In this document: piece by piece, positions 29,070 through 38,078 of the stretch
Position numbering within the stretch: position 1 is the stretch's first letter
Layout: each line of letters starts with the position of its first letter
Assembly (NCBI RefSeq): GCF_023078375.1
Contig: NZ_CP095554.1
Coordinates: forward strand, 499,001-563,000
Length of the DNA: 64,000 nucleotides
Direction: 5' to 3'
From: Roseomonas gilardii subsp. gilardii
Lineage (GTDB): Bacteria > Pseudomonadota > Alphaproteobacteria > Acetobacterales > Acetobacteraceae
Translations under genes and position numbers: made by a program
Notes under the pieces: generated by a model
Databases searched by the model: none
Told to the model about the DNA's origin: nothing
The model's input: the letters and a program-made list of their open reading frames with translations, nothing else

Positions 29070-30668
29070 TCAGACCGTCTTCTCCATGTTCCAGAAGAAC
29101 TGCACCGGCGAGAGCACCATGCCCTTGAGGTTGTCGCGATAGGCCATGGGCTGCTGCACCAGGCCGCCCGGGGCATAGGGCACCACCTCGAAGGCGCGGC
29201 GCTCGATCTGTGCCGCGATCTCCTTCTGCTTCGCGGCATTGGCGGTGGCGATCCACTGGTCGCGCAGCCCTTCCAGCGCCTCATCCTTCGGCCAGCCGAA
29301 CCAGGCGGCCTCGCCATTGGCGCGGATCAAGGGATGCAACGCCGGATTCAGCACATCGGCACCGGACCAGAGCGTGTGGAAGACCGACCAACCGCCCTGC
29401 TCCACCGGGCCGCGATTGGAACGGCGGCCGATGAAAGTGGCCCAGTCGGTGGAGACCAGGTCCACCGTCATGCCAAGATTCTTCAGCAGTTCCTGCGTCA
29501 CCAGCGACTGGTTGTAGGCGATGGGCTGATCCGCCGGGGCGAGCAGGACGACCTTCTCGCCCTTGTAGCCCGCCTCCTTCAGCATGGCCCGGCCCTTCTC
29601 CAGATCGCCCCGGATCGCCTCGGCCCCGCCGGCGCCGGTGGACATGGGGGAACCCGGGGTGAAGAAGGTCTTCGCCTCCTTGTAATATTCCGCGCTGCCG
29701 ACCACCGCCTGCATGTAGTCGTCCTGCTTCATCGCCATCATCACGGCGCGCCGGACCCCCGGATTGTCGAAAGGCGGCTGCTGGTGGTTGAAGCGCATCA
29801 GCAGGATCAGGCCGAGCGGCACGTTCTGGATGCGGATGTTCCGGTTCTGCTTCAGCACCGGCAGCAGGTCGATCGGCGGCTGCTCGTACCAGTCCACCTC
29901 GCCCTGCATCATCGCGCCCACGGCGGCGGCGGGCTCGGTCAGCGCCAGCCATTCGATGCGGTCGATCTTCGCCACCTTGCCACCCGCGGCCCAGGAGGGC
30001 GCTTCCTCGCGCGGGCGATAGGCCGCGTTGCGGGTGTAGATGGCGTTCTGCCCCGGGATCCACTCCTTCGCCTCGAAGCGCCAGGGGCCGGAGCCGGTGG
30101 CGTCGGCGATGGGCTTGCTGGCATCCGTCAGGGCGACACGCTCGGGCATGATGAAGGGCACGTTGGAGGACAGCTTGCCCAGCGCCGCCGGCAGCATCGG
30201 GAAAGGCTTCTTCAGCCGCACGGAGAAGGTGCGCGCGTCGTCCGCACCGTAGCCCTCGACGAAAGCGGCGAAGGTCTGGCCGAAGGCGTCGCGCTTCGAC
30301 CAGCGCTGGATCGAGGCGATGCAATCCTGCGCCCGCACCGGCTGCCCGTCATGGAAGGCGAGGCCGTCGCGCAGGTGGAAGGTCCATGCCAGGCCGTCCG
30401 GCGCGGTCTGCCACTCGCTCACCATCTGCGGCCGGATCGCGAACGTCTCGTCAGTGGCGAAGAGCGTGTCGTAGATCAGGTAGCCATGGTTGCGGATGAC
30501 ATAGCTGGTCGCGACGACCGGATCGAGCGAGGGCAGCGGGGTCGAAGGGATGAAGCGCAGCGTGGCGCTCTTCCCGCCCTGCGCCCGCGCGAAATGCGGC
30601 CGGGCAAGGCTGGCGGCGCCGGCGAGGCCGGCGGCACCGGAAAGAAGCGTACGGCGGTGCAGTGTCAT
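29070..30668 (-). CDS. family 5 (peptide/nickel type) ABC substrate-binding protein
   Basis: 532 residues. A twin-arginine-like signal (MTLHRRTLLSGAAGLAGAAS, cleavage near ARAQ) precedes an SBP_bac_5 domain: LPSLDPVVATSYVIRNHGY, YDTLFATDETFAIRPQMVSEW, PDGLAWTFHLRDGLAFHDG, GQNAIYTRNAAY and VRRAVMMAMKQDDYMQAV. No permease or ATPase genes lie beside it, so it works with a transporter elsewhere, or as an orphan binder. Downstream of the DapA-family gene on the same strand, and probably co-transcribed with it. Confidence 0.9.
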   Translation of the reverse strand: MTLHRRTLLSGAAGLAGAASLARPHFARAQGGKSATLRFIPSTPLPSLDPVVATSYVIRNHGYLIYDTLFATDETFAIRPQMVSEWQTAPDGLAWTFHLRDGLAFHDGQPVRAQDCIASIQRWSKRDAFGQTFAAFVEGYGADDARTFSVRLKKPFPMLPAALGKLSSNVPFIMPERVALTDASKPIADATGSGPWRFEAKEWIPGQNAIYTRNAAYRPREEAPSWAAGGKVAKIDRIEWLALTEPAAAVGAMMQGEVDWYEQPPIDLLPVLKQNRNIRIQNVPLGLILLMRFNHQQPPFDNPGVRRAVMMAMKQDDYMQAVVGSAEYYKEAKTFFTPGSPMSTGAGGAEAIRGDLEKGRAMLKEAGYKGEKVVLLAPADQPIAYNQSLVTQELLKNLGMTVDLVSTDWATFIGRRSNRGPVEQGGWSVFHTLWSGADVLNPALHPLIRANGEAAWFGWPKDEALEGLRDQWIATANAAKQKEIAAQIERRAFEVVPYAPGGLVQQPMAYRDNLKGMVLSPVQFFWNMEKTV

Positions 30669-30766
30669 GGCGGACGGCTCCTTCGCGGCCGGTCCGTCCC
30701 GGCACGCGCCTGATCTGGGCTGTGTCGGGGGCTGTGTCGGGGGCTGTGCCGGGACGGGGCGGCGGA

Positions 30767-31699
30767 TCAGGCTGCCTGGGGCAAGGCGAGGTCCGCCGGC
30801 AGCTTCGGCCGCTTCGCCAGCGCCGCCCGCATCAGCGCCTCGACCTCGGCGCGCTCGCCCTCCGGCAGTTCCAGGCGCGGCGGCCGCGTCAGATGGGTGC
30901 CACGGCCCATGATATGCTCGCAGAGCTTGATGCACTGCACGAGGTCGGGGCGCGCATCGAGGTGCAGCAGCGGCATGAACCAGTCGTAGAGCGCCCGCGC
31001 CTCGTCATAGCGGCCCGCCTTCGCCAGTCGGAACAGCGCCTCACCCTCGGCCGGGAAGGCGTTGGACATGCCGGAGACCCAGCCCTCGGCACCAAGCATC
31101 ACGCTTTCCAGCACGGTGTCGTCGAGCCCCGCGAACATGCGGAAGCGGTCGCCCACCATGTTGCGCAGGTCGGTGAAGCGGCGCGCGTCGCCCGAGGATT
31201 CCTTGAAGCAGACGATGGTCTCGCAATCCGCCAGCGAGGCCAGGATCGCGGGCGTCACGTCGTTCTTGTAGATGGGCGGGTTGTTGTAGACCATCACCGG
31301 CAGGTCGGTGGCCTTGGCCACGCCGCGGAAATGCGCAGCCGTCTCGTGCGGCTTGGAGGAATAGACCAGCGCCGGCATCACCATGATGCCGTCCAGCCCA
31401 ATCCGCGCGGCCTCCTTCGCCATCTCCGCCGCGAAGGGTGTGGTGAACTCGGCGATGCCGGCGACCACCGGCACGCGGCCGACGGCGGCATCCTTGGCCG
31501 CCTCCATCACCGCCACCTTCTCCTCCTTCGAGAGGGAGCAGTTCTCGCCCACCGTGCCGCAGACGATCAGGCCGGAAACGCCGTCGCGGATCAGCGCCTG
31601 CATCACGCGATGCGTCGCCTGGACGTCCAGGCTGTAGTCATCGCGGAACTGGGTGGTCACGGCGGGGAAGACGCCCTGCCAGTCGATCTTGGCGGTCAT
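30767..31699 (-). CDS. dihydrodipicolinate synthase-family aldolase/lyase
   Basis: 310-residue TIM-barrel enzyme of the DapA/NanA superfamily. Visible marks are GVFPAVTTQF, ICGTVGENCSLSKEEK (the GTTGE-type loop), VMVYNNPPIYKNDVTP (the Tyr of the catalytic triad) and the Schiff-base lysine in ETIVCFKESSGD. The family spans DapA, N-acetylneuraminate lyase and sugar-acid aldolases. The position beside a GntR regulator and a substrate-binding protein argues for catabolism of an imported compound rather than lysine synthesis. Confidence 0.9.
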   Translation of the reverse strand: MTAKIDWQGVFPAVTTQFRDDYSLDVQATHRVMQALIRDGVSGLIVCGTVGENCSLSKEEKVAVMEAAKDAAVGRVPVVAGIAEFTTPFAAEMAKEAARIGLDGIMVMPALVYSSKPHETAAHFRGVAKATDLPVMVYNNPPIYKNDVTPAILASLADCETIVCFKESSGDARRFTDLRNMVGDRFRMFAGLDDTVLESVMLGAEGWVSGMSNAFPAEGEALFRLAKAGRYDEARALYDWFMPLLHLDARPDLVQCIKLCEHIMGRGTHLTRPPRLELPEGERAEVEALMRAALAKRPKLPADLALPQAA

Positions 31700-31863
31700 G
31701 GCTTGGTTCCGGCGGTCGCGGGATTGCGGGTGGCGTCTTCGTAGATTTTATACAATATCCGAGTCAATAGGTTTCTGTACCGGATGACAGGCCCCCGCCC
31801 CGGTGCCACATCCGGCACTCCACCCGCCGGGTGTCAGGCCAGGGCGGTGGGAGAGGAGAGTGG

Positions 31864-32544
31864 ATGAACGCGCCGCTGAAGCACCGCACCGTCTCGGCCG
31901 CCGTGCTGGAGGAGATCCGCCGCCGCGTGCTCGATGGGCGCTACCCGGCCGGCGCGCAGCTTCGCCAGGACAGCTTGGCCGAGGAATTCGGCGTCAGCCG
32001 CATCCCCGTGCGCGAGGCACTGTTCCAGTTGGAGGCCGAGGGCTTCGTGCGGATCTCGCCGCACAAGGGCGCCACCGTCGCCGCCCTCTCGGCGGAGGAG
32101 GTGGGCGAAGCCTTCGAACTGCGCGCCCTGCTGGAACCGCGCCTGCTGGAACATTCCGCGCCGCGCCTGACGGAGGCGGATTTCGCCGCGCTGGACCGCA
32201 TCCTGGCCGAGTATTCCCATGCCCTGGCACAGGGCGAGACCGGCCGCTGGGGGGAGCTGAACACCCAGCTCCACCGCCTGCTCTACAGCCGCGCCGGCAA
32301 GCCGCGCACCGAGGCGCTGGTCGCCAACCTGCTGCAGGAATGCGACCGCTACACGCGGTTGCAGCTTTCCGCCGACCCGTCGGAGCTGGCGCGTGCCGAC
32401 CGCGAGCACCGCGAGATGGTGCGCCTCTGCCGCGAGGGCGCGGTGGCGGAGGCCGTCACCCTGCTCCGCGCGCATGTGGCGCATGTGGCCGAAGCTCTGG
32501 AAGACTTCCTGCGCGAACGCCCCCTGCCCGCCGCCCCGGCCTAA
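31864..32544 (+). CDS. GntR-family regulator with FCD domain
   Basis: 226 residues. Winged helix: ILEEIRRR-type start (VLEEIRRRVLDGRYPAGAQL), LAEEFGVSRIPVREALFQLEAEG. The C-terminal FCD ligand domain includes FELRALLEPRLLEHSAPRL and the metal-type histidines in LNTQLHRLLY and DREHREMV. The ATG at 31864 follows GAGAGGAGAG. It is divergent from the DapA-family gene, and the 165-base gap holds an AT-rich patch (TTTATACAATAT near 31746-31758) that could be its operator. Confidence 0.92.
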   Translation: MNAPLKHRTVSAAVLEEIRRRVLDGRYPAGAQLRQDSLAEEFGVSRIPVREALFQLEAEGFVRISPHKGATVAALSAEEVGEAFELRALLEPRLLEHSAPRLTEADFAALDRILAEYSHALAQGETGRWGELNTQLHRLLYSRAGKPRTEALVANLLQECDRYTRLQLSADPSELARADREHREMVRLCREGAVAEAVTLLRAHVAHVAEALEDFLRERPLPAAPA

Positions 32545-32598
32545 GCGCCTGACCCTTCCAGGATCGGCGCATCTGATCCCACCGGGCCGGACCGTCGC

Positions 32599-33939
32599 TC
32601 AGACCGCCACGCCCAGCCCCAGCAGAGCCGCCAGCACAAGGCCACCCCAGAGCGGCAGCAGGGCCGGGCGGCCGGAAGCATTGGGCAGTTCCCCGGCCAG
32701 CCGTTCCGCCTGTCGCGCCAGGGCGGGCAGGGCCAGAGCCAGGGCCAGGCCGAAGGGGAGCAGCAGCAGGGGATGCTGCCGCGCCAGCGCCATGGCCACG
32801 GCGAGGATGGCGGCGAAGCCCGGAAAGGGCGGCAGCCCGGCCAGCCCCGCCAGGGCGAGGAGCAGCCCCCAGCGCCCGGCGCGAAGACCCGCCGCGTCAC
32901 CCGGTGCCGTGCTTCGTGGCGCCCCACCTTCCAGAGTCAGACTCGCCGCGCAGCGTGACAGCGCCTGCCCTGCCAGCGCCAGGAGGCCCGCCAGCGGCAG
33001 GTCCAGCCCGAAGCAGAGCGCGGCCAGCCCGGTCTGGCCGAGGCCGGTCCAGCCGAGCAGCCGCCCCGGCTCCTGCCGCCGCCACAGGGCCAGGGCCGCC
33101 GCCAGCAGCGACAGCAGCCCCGCCGCCACCAGCAGGCCGCCCAGCGGCAGGCCCCCGGGGGCGGCCCCCGTCACCCGCCCGGCGCGCCACAGCATGGGCA
33201 GCACCATGCCCGGCAGCAGGCCCAGGCACAGTGCGGAAAAGACGGCCGGCCCGCGCGCCGAGGCGGCCATGCCCCAGCCCTGCCAGGGCACCAGTCCCGA
33301 CAATGGCCCATAGCCGGCCAGCAGCAGCACGGCCCCCAGCCGCAGCAGCCCCGCCTCCCCCATGGGGGCGGACAGGATCAGCCCCGGCCAGGACCCCGTC
33401 CCCACCCCGCCCGAGGCACTGCCCAGGAGAAGCAGCACCACCCCCAGCAGCGCGGTGGCGAGCCCGGCGCCGCAGGGCAGCAGCATCCGCCAGGACAGGG
33501 ACCAGGATGGAACCCGCCCCTCCCCCACCCCCGACAGGATCGCCGCCGCGGCCAGGAGGGCGGGCACGAAGCCGATCCAGCCCAGCACGGGGCCATCCGC
33601 CAGGACCGCCAGCTGGTATCCGCCCAGGAAGAGCTGCACGGCCAGCGGCAGGCCCGGCGAGAGAGGGCCACGGCCGGCCAGCGCGCCGGACACCAGCAGG
33701 CCGACAGCCCCGCCCAGGGCCGGCAGGAGGCGGTTCACCGCATCCAGCCGCATCACGCCGTCGCCACCTTCCGGCCGCGCCAACAGGGCAAGGCCGAGCA
33801 GGAAACCCAGCGCCGAGGCCAGCAGCCCGGCCTTCGCCGCCATGCCGGGGCGGGACAGCGACAGGGCCAGCAGCAGCGCCGCCAGGAAGGGCAAGGCCAC
33901 GGGGCTCCAGAGCGGCAGGGTGGCAAGCAGTCCGGTCAT
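32599..33939 (-). CDS. HyfF-like antiporter subunit lacking proton-channel residues
   Basis: 446 residues, almost entirely hydrophobic, about 13-14 membrane segments, of the NuoM/NuoN/HyfF type. Where HyfF has GYGTKxGLAPMHTWLPDAHSEAPSP, this protein reads GYGPLSGLVPWQGWGMAASA (residues 209-228). The membrane lysine, the histidine and the Asp/Glu are absent. The usual transmembrane Glu (as in IELTTL of HyfF) is also missing in GWIGFVPALLAAAAI (about residues 120-134). The frame is otherwise intact, so it seems maintained. It starts at an ATGA overlap with hyfE. It is the last gene of a four-gene operon with no hydrogenase subunit. Confidence 0.75.
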   Translation of the reverse strand: MTGLLATLPLWSPVALPFLAALLLALSLSRPGMAAKAGLLASALGFLLGLALLARPEGGDGVMRLDAVNRLLPALGGAVGLLVSGALAGRGPLSPGLPLAVQLFLGGYQLAVLADGPVLGWIGFVPALLAAAAILSGVGEGRVPSWSLSWRMLLPCGAGLATALLGVVLLLLGSASGGVGTGSWPGLILSAPMGEAGLLRLGAVLLLAGYGPLSGLVPWQGWGMAASARGPAVFSALCLGLLPGMVLPMLWRAGRVTGAAPGGLPLGGLLVAAGLLSLLAAALALWRRQEPGRLLGWTGLGQTGLAALCFGLDLPLAGLLALAGQALSRCAASLTLEGGAPRSTAPGDAAGLRAGRWGLLLALAGLAGLPPFPGFAAILAVAMALARQHPLLLLPFGLALALALPALARQAERLAGELPNASGRPALLPLWGGLVLAALLGLGVAV

Positions 33940-34601
33940 CACGCCCCCTCCGGCCCACGAGGCCGCCATCCCGCCAGGTCGAAGCGGAGGCGGAACAGGA
34001 AGGCCCCCGCCACCATGGCCAGGGCAAGGAGCAGGCTGGCCAGGGTGAGTTCCAGCACTTCCGGCAGCCCCGGCACCGCCAGGGCCGCCAGAACCAGCCC
34101 GTTCTCCAGGCTGAGGACCCCGAGCCCCTGGCTCAGCGGGTCGCCGCGCAGCAGCACCGTCGCCAGCCCCAGCAGCAGCAGCGCCAGCGCGACCGCCAGG
34201 GTGGCGCGCGCCGCCATGCCACCCGGCCCCATGGCGGCGGGCCAAACCACCACCGTGGCGAAGCCCAGCAGCACGGTACCCAGGATCAGCGAGGCGCCGA
34301 TGCCGAGACGCAGCTCCGCCTCTCCCGGCAGGCCGAGGCGGCGCGAAAGCCGTCGCAGCCCCAGCGGCACAGCCAGGGCCCGCCCCAGCAGCGCCACCGC
34401 GGCCACGGCCAGGAGCTCCGCGCTCCACATCCCCCCACGACGGGACAGGCAGCCGGCGAGCAGGGCCAGCAGCAGGGATTGCAGCGCATAGGCCAGGATC
34501 GCCCCACCGCCGCGGCGCAGGCAGAGCAGCGCGAAGCCGCAGAGCAGCATGCCGCCGGCCAGGAGCTGCGGCAGATCGCCGGACACCGGCTCGAACCTCA
34601 T
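33939..34601 (-). CDS. HyfE-like membrane subunit
   Basis: 220 residues with six or seven membrane segments, starting MRFEPVSGDLPQLLAGGMLL. It has the HyfE character: a first half resembling the tail of HyfE and a NuoK-like part, with LSLENGLVLAALAVPGLPEV near residues 165-185. The LENG glutamate corresponds to the conserved membrane Glu of NuoK/HyfE, so this subunit keeps a charged residue. It overlaps the HyfF-like start by 4 bases and begins about 10 bases after the HyfC-like stop. Confidence 0.75.
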   Translation of the reverse strand: MRFEPVSGDLPQLLAGGMLLCGFALLCLRRGGGAILAYALQSLLLALLAGCLSRRGGMWSAELLAVAAVALLGRALAVPLGLRRLSRRLGLPGEAELRLGIGASLILGTVLLGFATVVVWPAAMGPGGMAARATLAVALALLLLGLATVLLRGDPLSQGLGVLSLENGLVLAALAVPGLPEVLELTLASLLLALAMVAGAFLFRLRFDLAGWRPRGPEGA

Positions 34602-34611
34602 GGGTCCTCCC

Positions 34612-35555
34612 TCATGCGACGCGGGCGCCCAGGAAGAGCAGCACCGCCCCGAGCACCGCCAGCAGCAGCGCCGCACCCAGCAGTTCCGGCAGGCGCTGCC
34701 GCCGCATCCCGGCCACCAGCACCCCCGCCAGGGCGAAGACGGCGCCGACGGCCAGCAGCTTGGCGATCCAGGCCAGCAGGCCGAGCGGCCAGGCCAGCCA
34801 GGGCGCCTCCACCATGTCCGGCGCCAGGCCGAAGGGCAGGAAGACCGCCGCCAGCAGGTCCAGCCAGAACAGCAGCCAGAGATCGCGGGCCAGGGACCAC
34901 AGGGCCAGATGCCGCCCGGAGGCCTCGGCCGGCAGCATGGCGCCGGTCTCGGCCCCGCATTCCACCTGCGCCACCGCCAGCAGCGCCCCCAGGCAGAGCA
35001 GCAGCGAGAGCTGCAGCCCCACCCCGCCATCCCGCACCCCGGAGGCGATGGTGGCGAGGCCGGTGCCGCCCGCCAGCATGGACAGGACCAGCACCACCGC
35101 CAGCATCGCCGGCCCGGCCAGCACCGCATCGGCCAGCAGCCGCGAGGCCGCCAGCCCGCCCTGGGCCCGCCCGGCCTCCAGCCCCGCCAGGGCCAGGAAG
35201 GCCCGCCCCAGCCCGACCAGCCCGGCGAGCAGGACCAGATCGGCCAGCGGCGCCAGGAGCATCCCGGTGGTGAAGGCGGGCACCAGCCCGGCCGCCGCCA
35301 GCGCCGTGGCGAAGCTGGCATAGGGGAGTAGGCGCGACAGGGCGGAGGCATCCTCCGGCAGGTTCGGCTGCTTCACCACCAGGCGCCGCAGGTCGCGCCA
35401 TTCCTGCCAGGGCGGCGCCCCCGCCGCCCGGCGAGGCGCAGGCGCAGCCAGCGCGCCCCGCCGGCCAGCAGCGGCGCGGCGAGCAGGATGAGGGCCCCAT
35501 GCAGGAGCTGCGCCAGCAGGGCGAGCAGCAGGCTCATCCAGGCCCCCTCATTCAT
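34612..35555 (-). CDS. HyfC-like (NuoH-type) membrane subunit, frameshifted
   Basis: The membrane anchor of the module, about 315 residues when repaired. The N-terminal frame from 35555 gives MSLLLALLAQLLHGALILLA then RLAGRRG and stops early. The continuation APPWQEWRDLRRLVVKQPN leads into the long frame LPEDASALSRLLPYASFATA. One G restored to the run at 35418-35422 (CCCCC on the plus strand) joins them. HyfC features are seen in VECGAETGAML, EASGRHLALWSLARDLWLLF and WPLGLLAWIAKLLAVG. I consider the break a base-call loss rather than decay, because both halves are well preserved. Confidence 0.8.
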
Positions 35556-37605
35556 GTCCCGCGGGCCAGGCGGCGAGCAGCAGCAGCACCAGGGTCAGCA
35601 GCAGGCCCAGCGCCAGCTCGCCCCGTGCCGAAAGGCGCCGGGGGCGGCGCAGGAAGGGGGCCGTCGCCAGCCAGGGGCCAAGGCCCGCCAGGGTGGCGGG
35701 AATCCGGCGCCAGCGCGCGAGACTGTCCGCGATCCCCGTCTCGCCCGGCGCCGGCGACAGGCCGAGCAGCCGGCGCATCGGCTGCGCGAAGCCGCGCCCG
35801 CCGGGCTGCGTGGCCGGATCGCCGAAGGGCAGATGCGGCGGCGGGGCCATGAAGCCGTCATCCCAGACCGGCCCGGTCACCGGCGCCGGGCCGAGGGCGC
35901 GCAGCGCCAGCGCCGCGATCCCACCCGGCAACAGCAGCAGCGCCGCCACCGCCAGGGGCTGATAGGAGGCCGCGCCATCCCCCGCCTGCACCGACAGCCA
36001 CCCGGCCCGCCCATCCAGATCCGCCCGCACCAGCAGGCGCAGGGCCAGGCCCATCAGCTCCAGCAGCGGTCCCGGCAGCAGGCCGCCCAGCAGCAGCAGC
36101 CCCGCCAGCACCGCCAGGGTGCCGCGCATCGCCCCCGTCGCGTCGCCACCGCCCAGGGTCCGCGGATGCCGTGGCCGGCCCAGGAAGGCGAGGCCCAGGA
36201 AGCGCAGCGCCGCCAGCGCCAGCAGGGCCAGCACTGCCCCCGCCGCCGCCAGCACCGCCAGGGTCGCGAGTTGCGTCCCGATCTCCCCGACCCTCCAGGC
36301 GGCCAGCAGGGCCTGGAGCAGTACCCAGGCCGGGGCGAAGCCCGCGAAGGGCGGCAGGGCGGCGAGCGCCAGCACCGCCAGCGCCGCGCAGCCGGTGGCC
36401 CAGGGCATCACCCGCACCAGCCCGCCGAGCCGTTCCAGCGAGCGGAAGCCGGTCATCCGCCGCACCTCCTCCGCCACCAGGACCAGCACCAGCGTGGCCG
36501 GCAGGCCGAGCCCGGCCTGCAGCAGCGCCCCGCCCGAGGCCAGCGCCGCCAGCGCGCTCAGATCGGCGGCCCGGAAGACCGCGGCCAGGCCCAGGCCGAG
36601 CACGGCCAGCCCCGCCTGCCCGCCCGCCAGCCAGCCCGGCAGGAGGCGGAGGTCGTCCTCCAGGCTGGCCCGCAGGCCGCACCAGAAGGCCATCGCCGCC
36701 CCGGCCAGCAGCGGCGGCAGGCCCCACCAGCCCGGCTGGGCCGGCCCGGTCAGGTCCAGCAGCAGCCGGGCCAGGAGATAGAGCCCGGTGGCCACCATCA
36801 GCGCCGGCATGGCCGCACAGGCCCGCCCCGGCCGGGCCGTGGCCAGCAGCGGCATCCAGCCCAGGGCGGAGGCCGCGCCCAGCAGCGGCGCGGCCCCGGC
36901 CAGGGCCAGCACGAGCAGCAGCCCGGCCCGCCAGCCCTCGGGCGGCGTCTGGCGCAGGACGTCGAAGGACCAGCCGTCCGGTGCTGGCGATGTCGCGGGC
37001 AGCAGCAGCGCGAAGGCGAGCAGCAGCGCCACCCAGCCGGCCAGGGCCAGGGCCAGGACCCGCCGGGCCGCGCCCCGCCCCCCGGGATGGGCCAGATCCG
37101 CGCTGGAGAAGACCAGGACCGGCAAAGCCAGCCCCAGGGCCAGAAGCAGCCCCGCCGAATCCGCCGCCGAAAGCGCGAGGGCCAGGGCCGCCGGGCCGAC
37201 CGGGGAAAGGGCACGCCGCAGCGCATCCGGCTCCTCCGGGTCCGGGCCGGAGGCGGCGGCCAGCAACCCCAGCAGCATCAGAAACCACCCCGACAGCCCG
37301 TCGGGCCGCAGCAGGACCACGCCGCCCGGCAGCACCGGCAGCGCCAGGGCCGGAGAAGGCTCTCCCCGGAGAGCCATCGCCCCGGCCGCCATGAGCAGGA
37401 GCCCGGCCAGCAGGCCCAGGAACGGCGCCATCCGGGCCAGCAGGGTGACGGGCGAGGCCGGGGGAGCCAGAGTGCGGGAGGCACGGCCGGGCGGAAACGG
37501 CGGCAACGGACCCGGCGCGGAGCCGGCCGCCGTGGCACGCGGCAGCGCCCCGGCCAGGACGGCGAGCCCGGACAGGGCCAGGAAGGCGAGTAGCAGGATG
37601 GTCAC
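35548..37605 (-). CDS. HyfB-like antiporter subunit lacking proton-channel residues
   Basis: 685 residues, about 16 membrane segments. Family marks are LLRPDGLSGWFLMLLGLLAA (compare VDGLSAFFL) and the C-terminal TGPVWDDGFMAPPPH, matching the WDCGF region of HyfB, then GGRGFAQPMRRLLG. The helix that normally holds Lys-His (GAKAGIVPLHVWLPRAHPEAP in HyfB) reads AGAAPLLGAASALGWMPLLA at about residues 236-255. The TM5 Glu is absent from GLLLALGLALPVLVFSSADL (about residues 152-171). First gene of the module. The HyfC-like start codon lies only 3-5 bases before its stop codon, so translation is coupled. Confidence 0.78.
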   Translation of the reverse strand: MTILLLAFLALSGLAVLAGALPRATAAGSAPGPLPPFPPGRASRTLAPPASPVTLLARMAPFLGLLAGLLLMAAGAMALRGEPSPALALPVLPGGVVLLRPDGLSGWFLMLLGLLAAASGPDPEEPDALRRALSPVGPAALALALSAADSAGLLLALGLALPVLVFSSADLAHPGGRGAARRVLALALAGWVALLLAFALLLPATSPAPDGWSFDVLRQTPPEGWRAGLLLVLALAGAAPLLGAASALGWMPLLATARPGRACAAMPALMVATGLYLLARLLLDLTGPAQPGWWGLPPLLAGAAMAFWCGLRASLEDDLRLLPGWLAGGQAGLAVLGLGLAAVFRAADLSALAALASGGALLQAGLGLPATLVLVLVAEEVRRMTGFRSLERLGGLVRVMPWATGCAALAVLALAALPPFAGFAPAWVLLQALLAAWRVGEIGTQLATLAVLAAAGAVLALLALAALRFLGLAFLGRPRHPRTLGGGDATGAMRGTLAVLAGLLLLGGLLPGPLLELMGLALRLLVRADLDGRAGWLSVQAGDGAASYQPLAVAALLLLPGGIAALALRALGPAPVTGPVWDDGFMAPPPHLPFGDPATQPGGRGFAQPMRRLLGLSPAPGETGIADSLARWRRIPATLAGLGPWLATAPFLRRPRRLSARGELALGLLLTLVLLLLAAWPAGHE

Positions 37606-37690
37606 GGCGCCGGACGATAGCAGCCGGACTCCTCGCGACCAGGGGCCGGCGCCGGGAGAATCCCGTGGTGGCGAGGACCGCGGCCGGGTG

Positions 37691-37948
37691 TCAGGCCGTG
37701 GCGAACATCACGTTCAGGCGAAAGCGCTCCGCGACACCGGGCGGCATGGCGACCCGGCCATGGTAGCGGGCGCGGCGCAGATCCTGGGGCGACAGCACGG
37801 AGAAGCCATCCCGCCAGCCATGGCGGTCCACCGCATCCGGCCAGTCCTCGCCCCGCCACATCAGGGGGCGCAGGCCGTCGCCATCCTCCACCCAGTGCCA
37901 GCCGCTTTCCTCAGGGTCGTCGGGGATACCGTTCCAGGTCTCGCTCAT
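37691..37948 (-). CDS. small hypothetical protein, Trp-rich
   Basis: 85 residues, starting MSETWNGIPDDPEESGWHWV. It is Trp- and Asp-rich in its first half, with a basic second half RRARYHGRVAMPPGVAERFR. I do not recognise a family. The ATG at 37948 has AGGAGTT upstream at a good distance, the best start signal in this area, which supports a real gene. It is a single gene upstream of the Hyf-like operon, with about 85 bases between. Confidence 0.65.
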   Translation of the reverse strand: MSETWNGIPDDPEESGWHWVEDGDGLRPLMWRGEDWPDAVDRHGWRDGFSVLSPQDLRRARYHGRVAMPPGVAERFRLNVMFATA

Positions 37949-38078
37949 CGACCAACTCCTCAACCGGACAAACCATATCGTTTGCGAGATAATGCCGCCT
38001 TTCTAGACGAAGCCACGGCCATGTGTGCGATTTTTTCCGGCTCCGCCATCCGGCACCCGGCCTGTTCCGTGTTCCGGG

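Noticed and set aside
35488-37593. Plus-strand frame extremely rich in Gln, Arg and Gly
   Set aside because: It is the opposite strand of the HyfB-like gene, whose Leu/Ala codons read as such residues in reverse.
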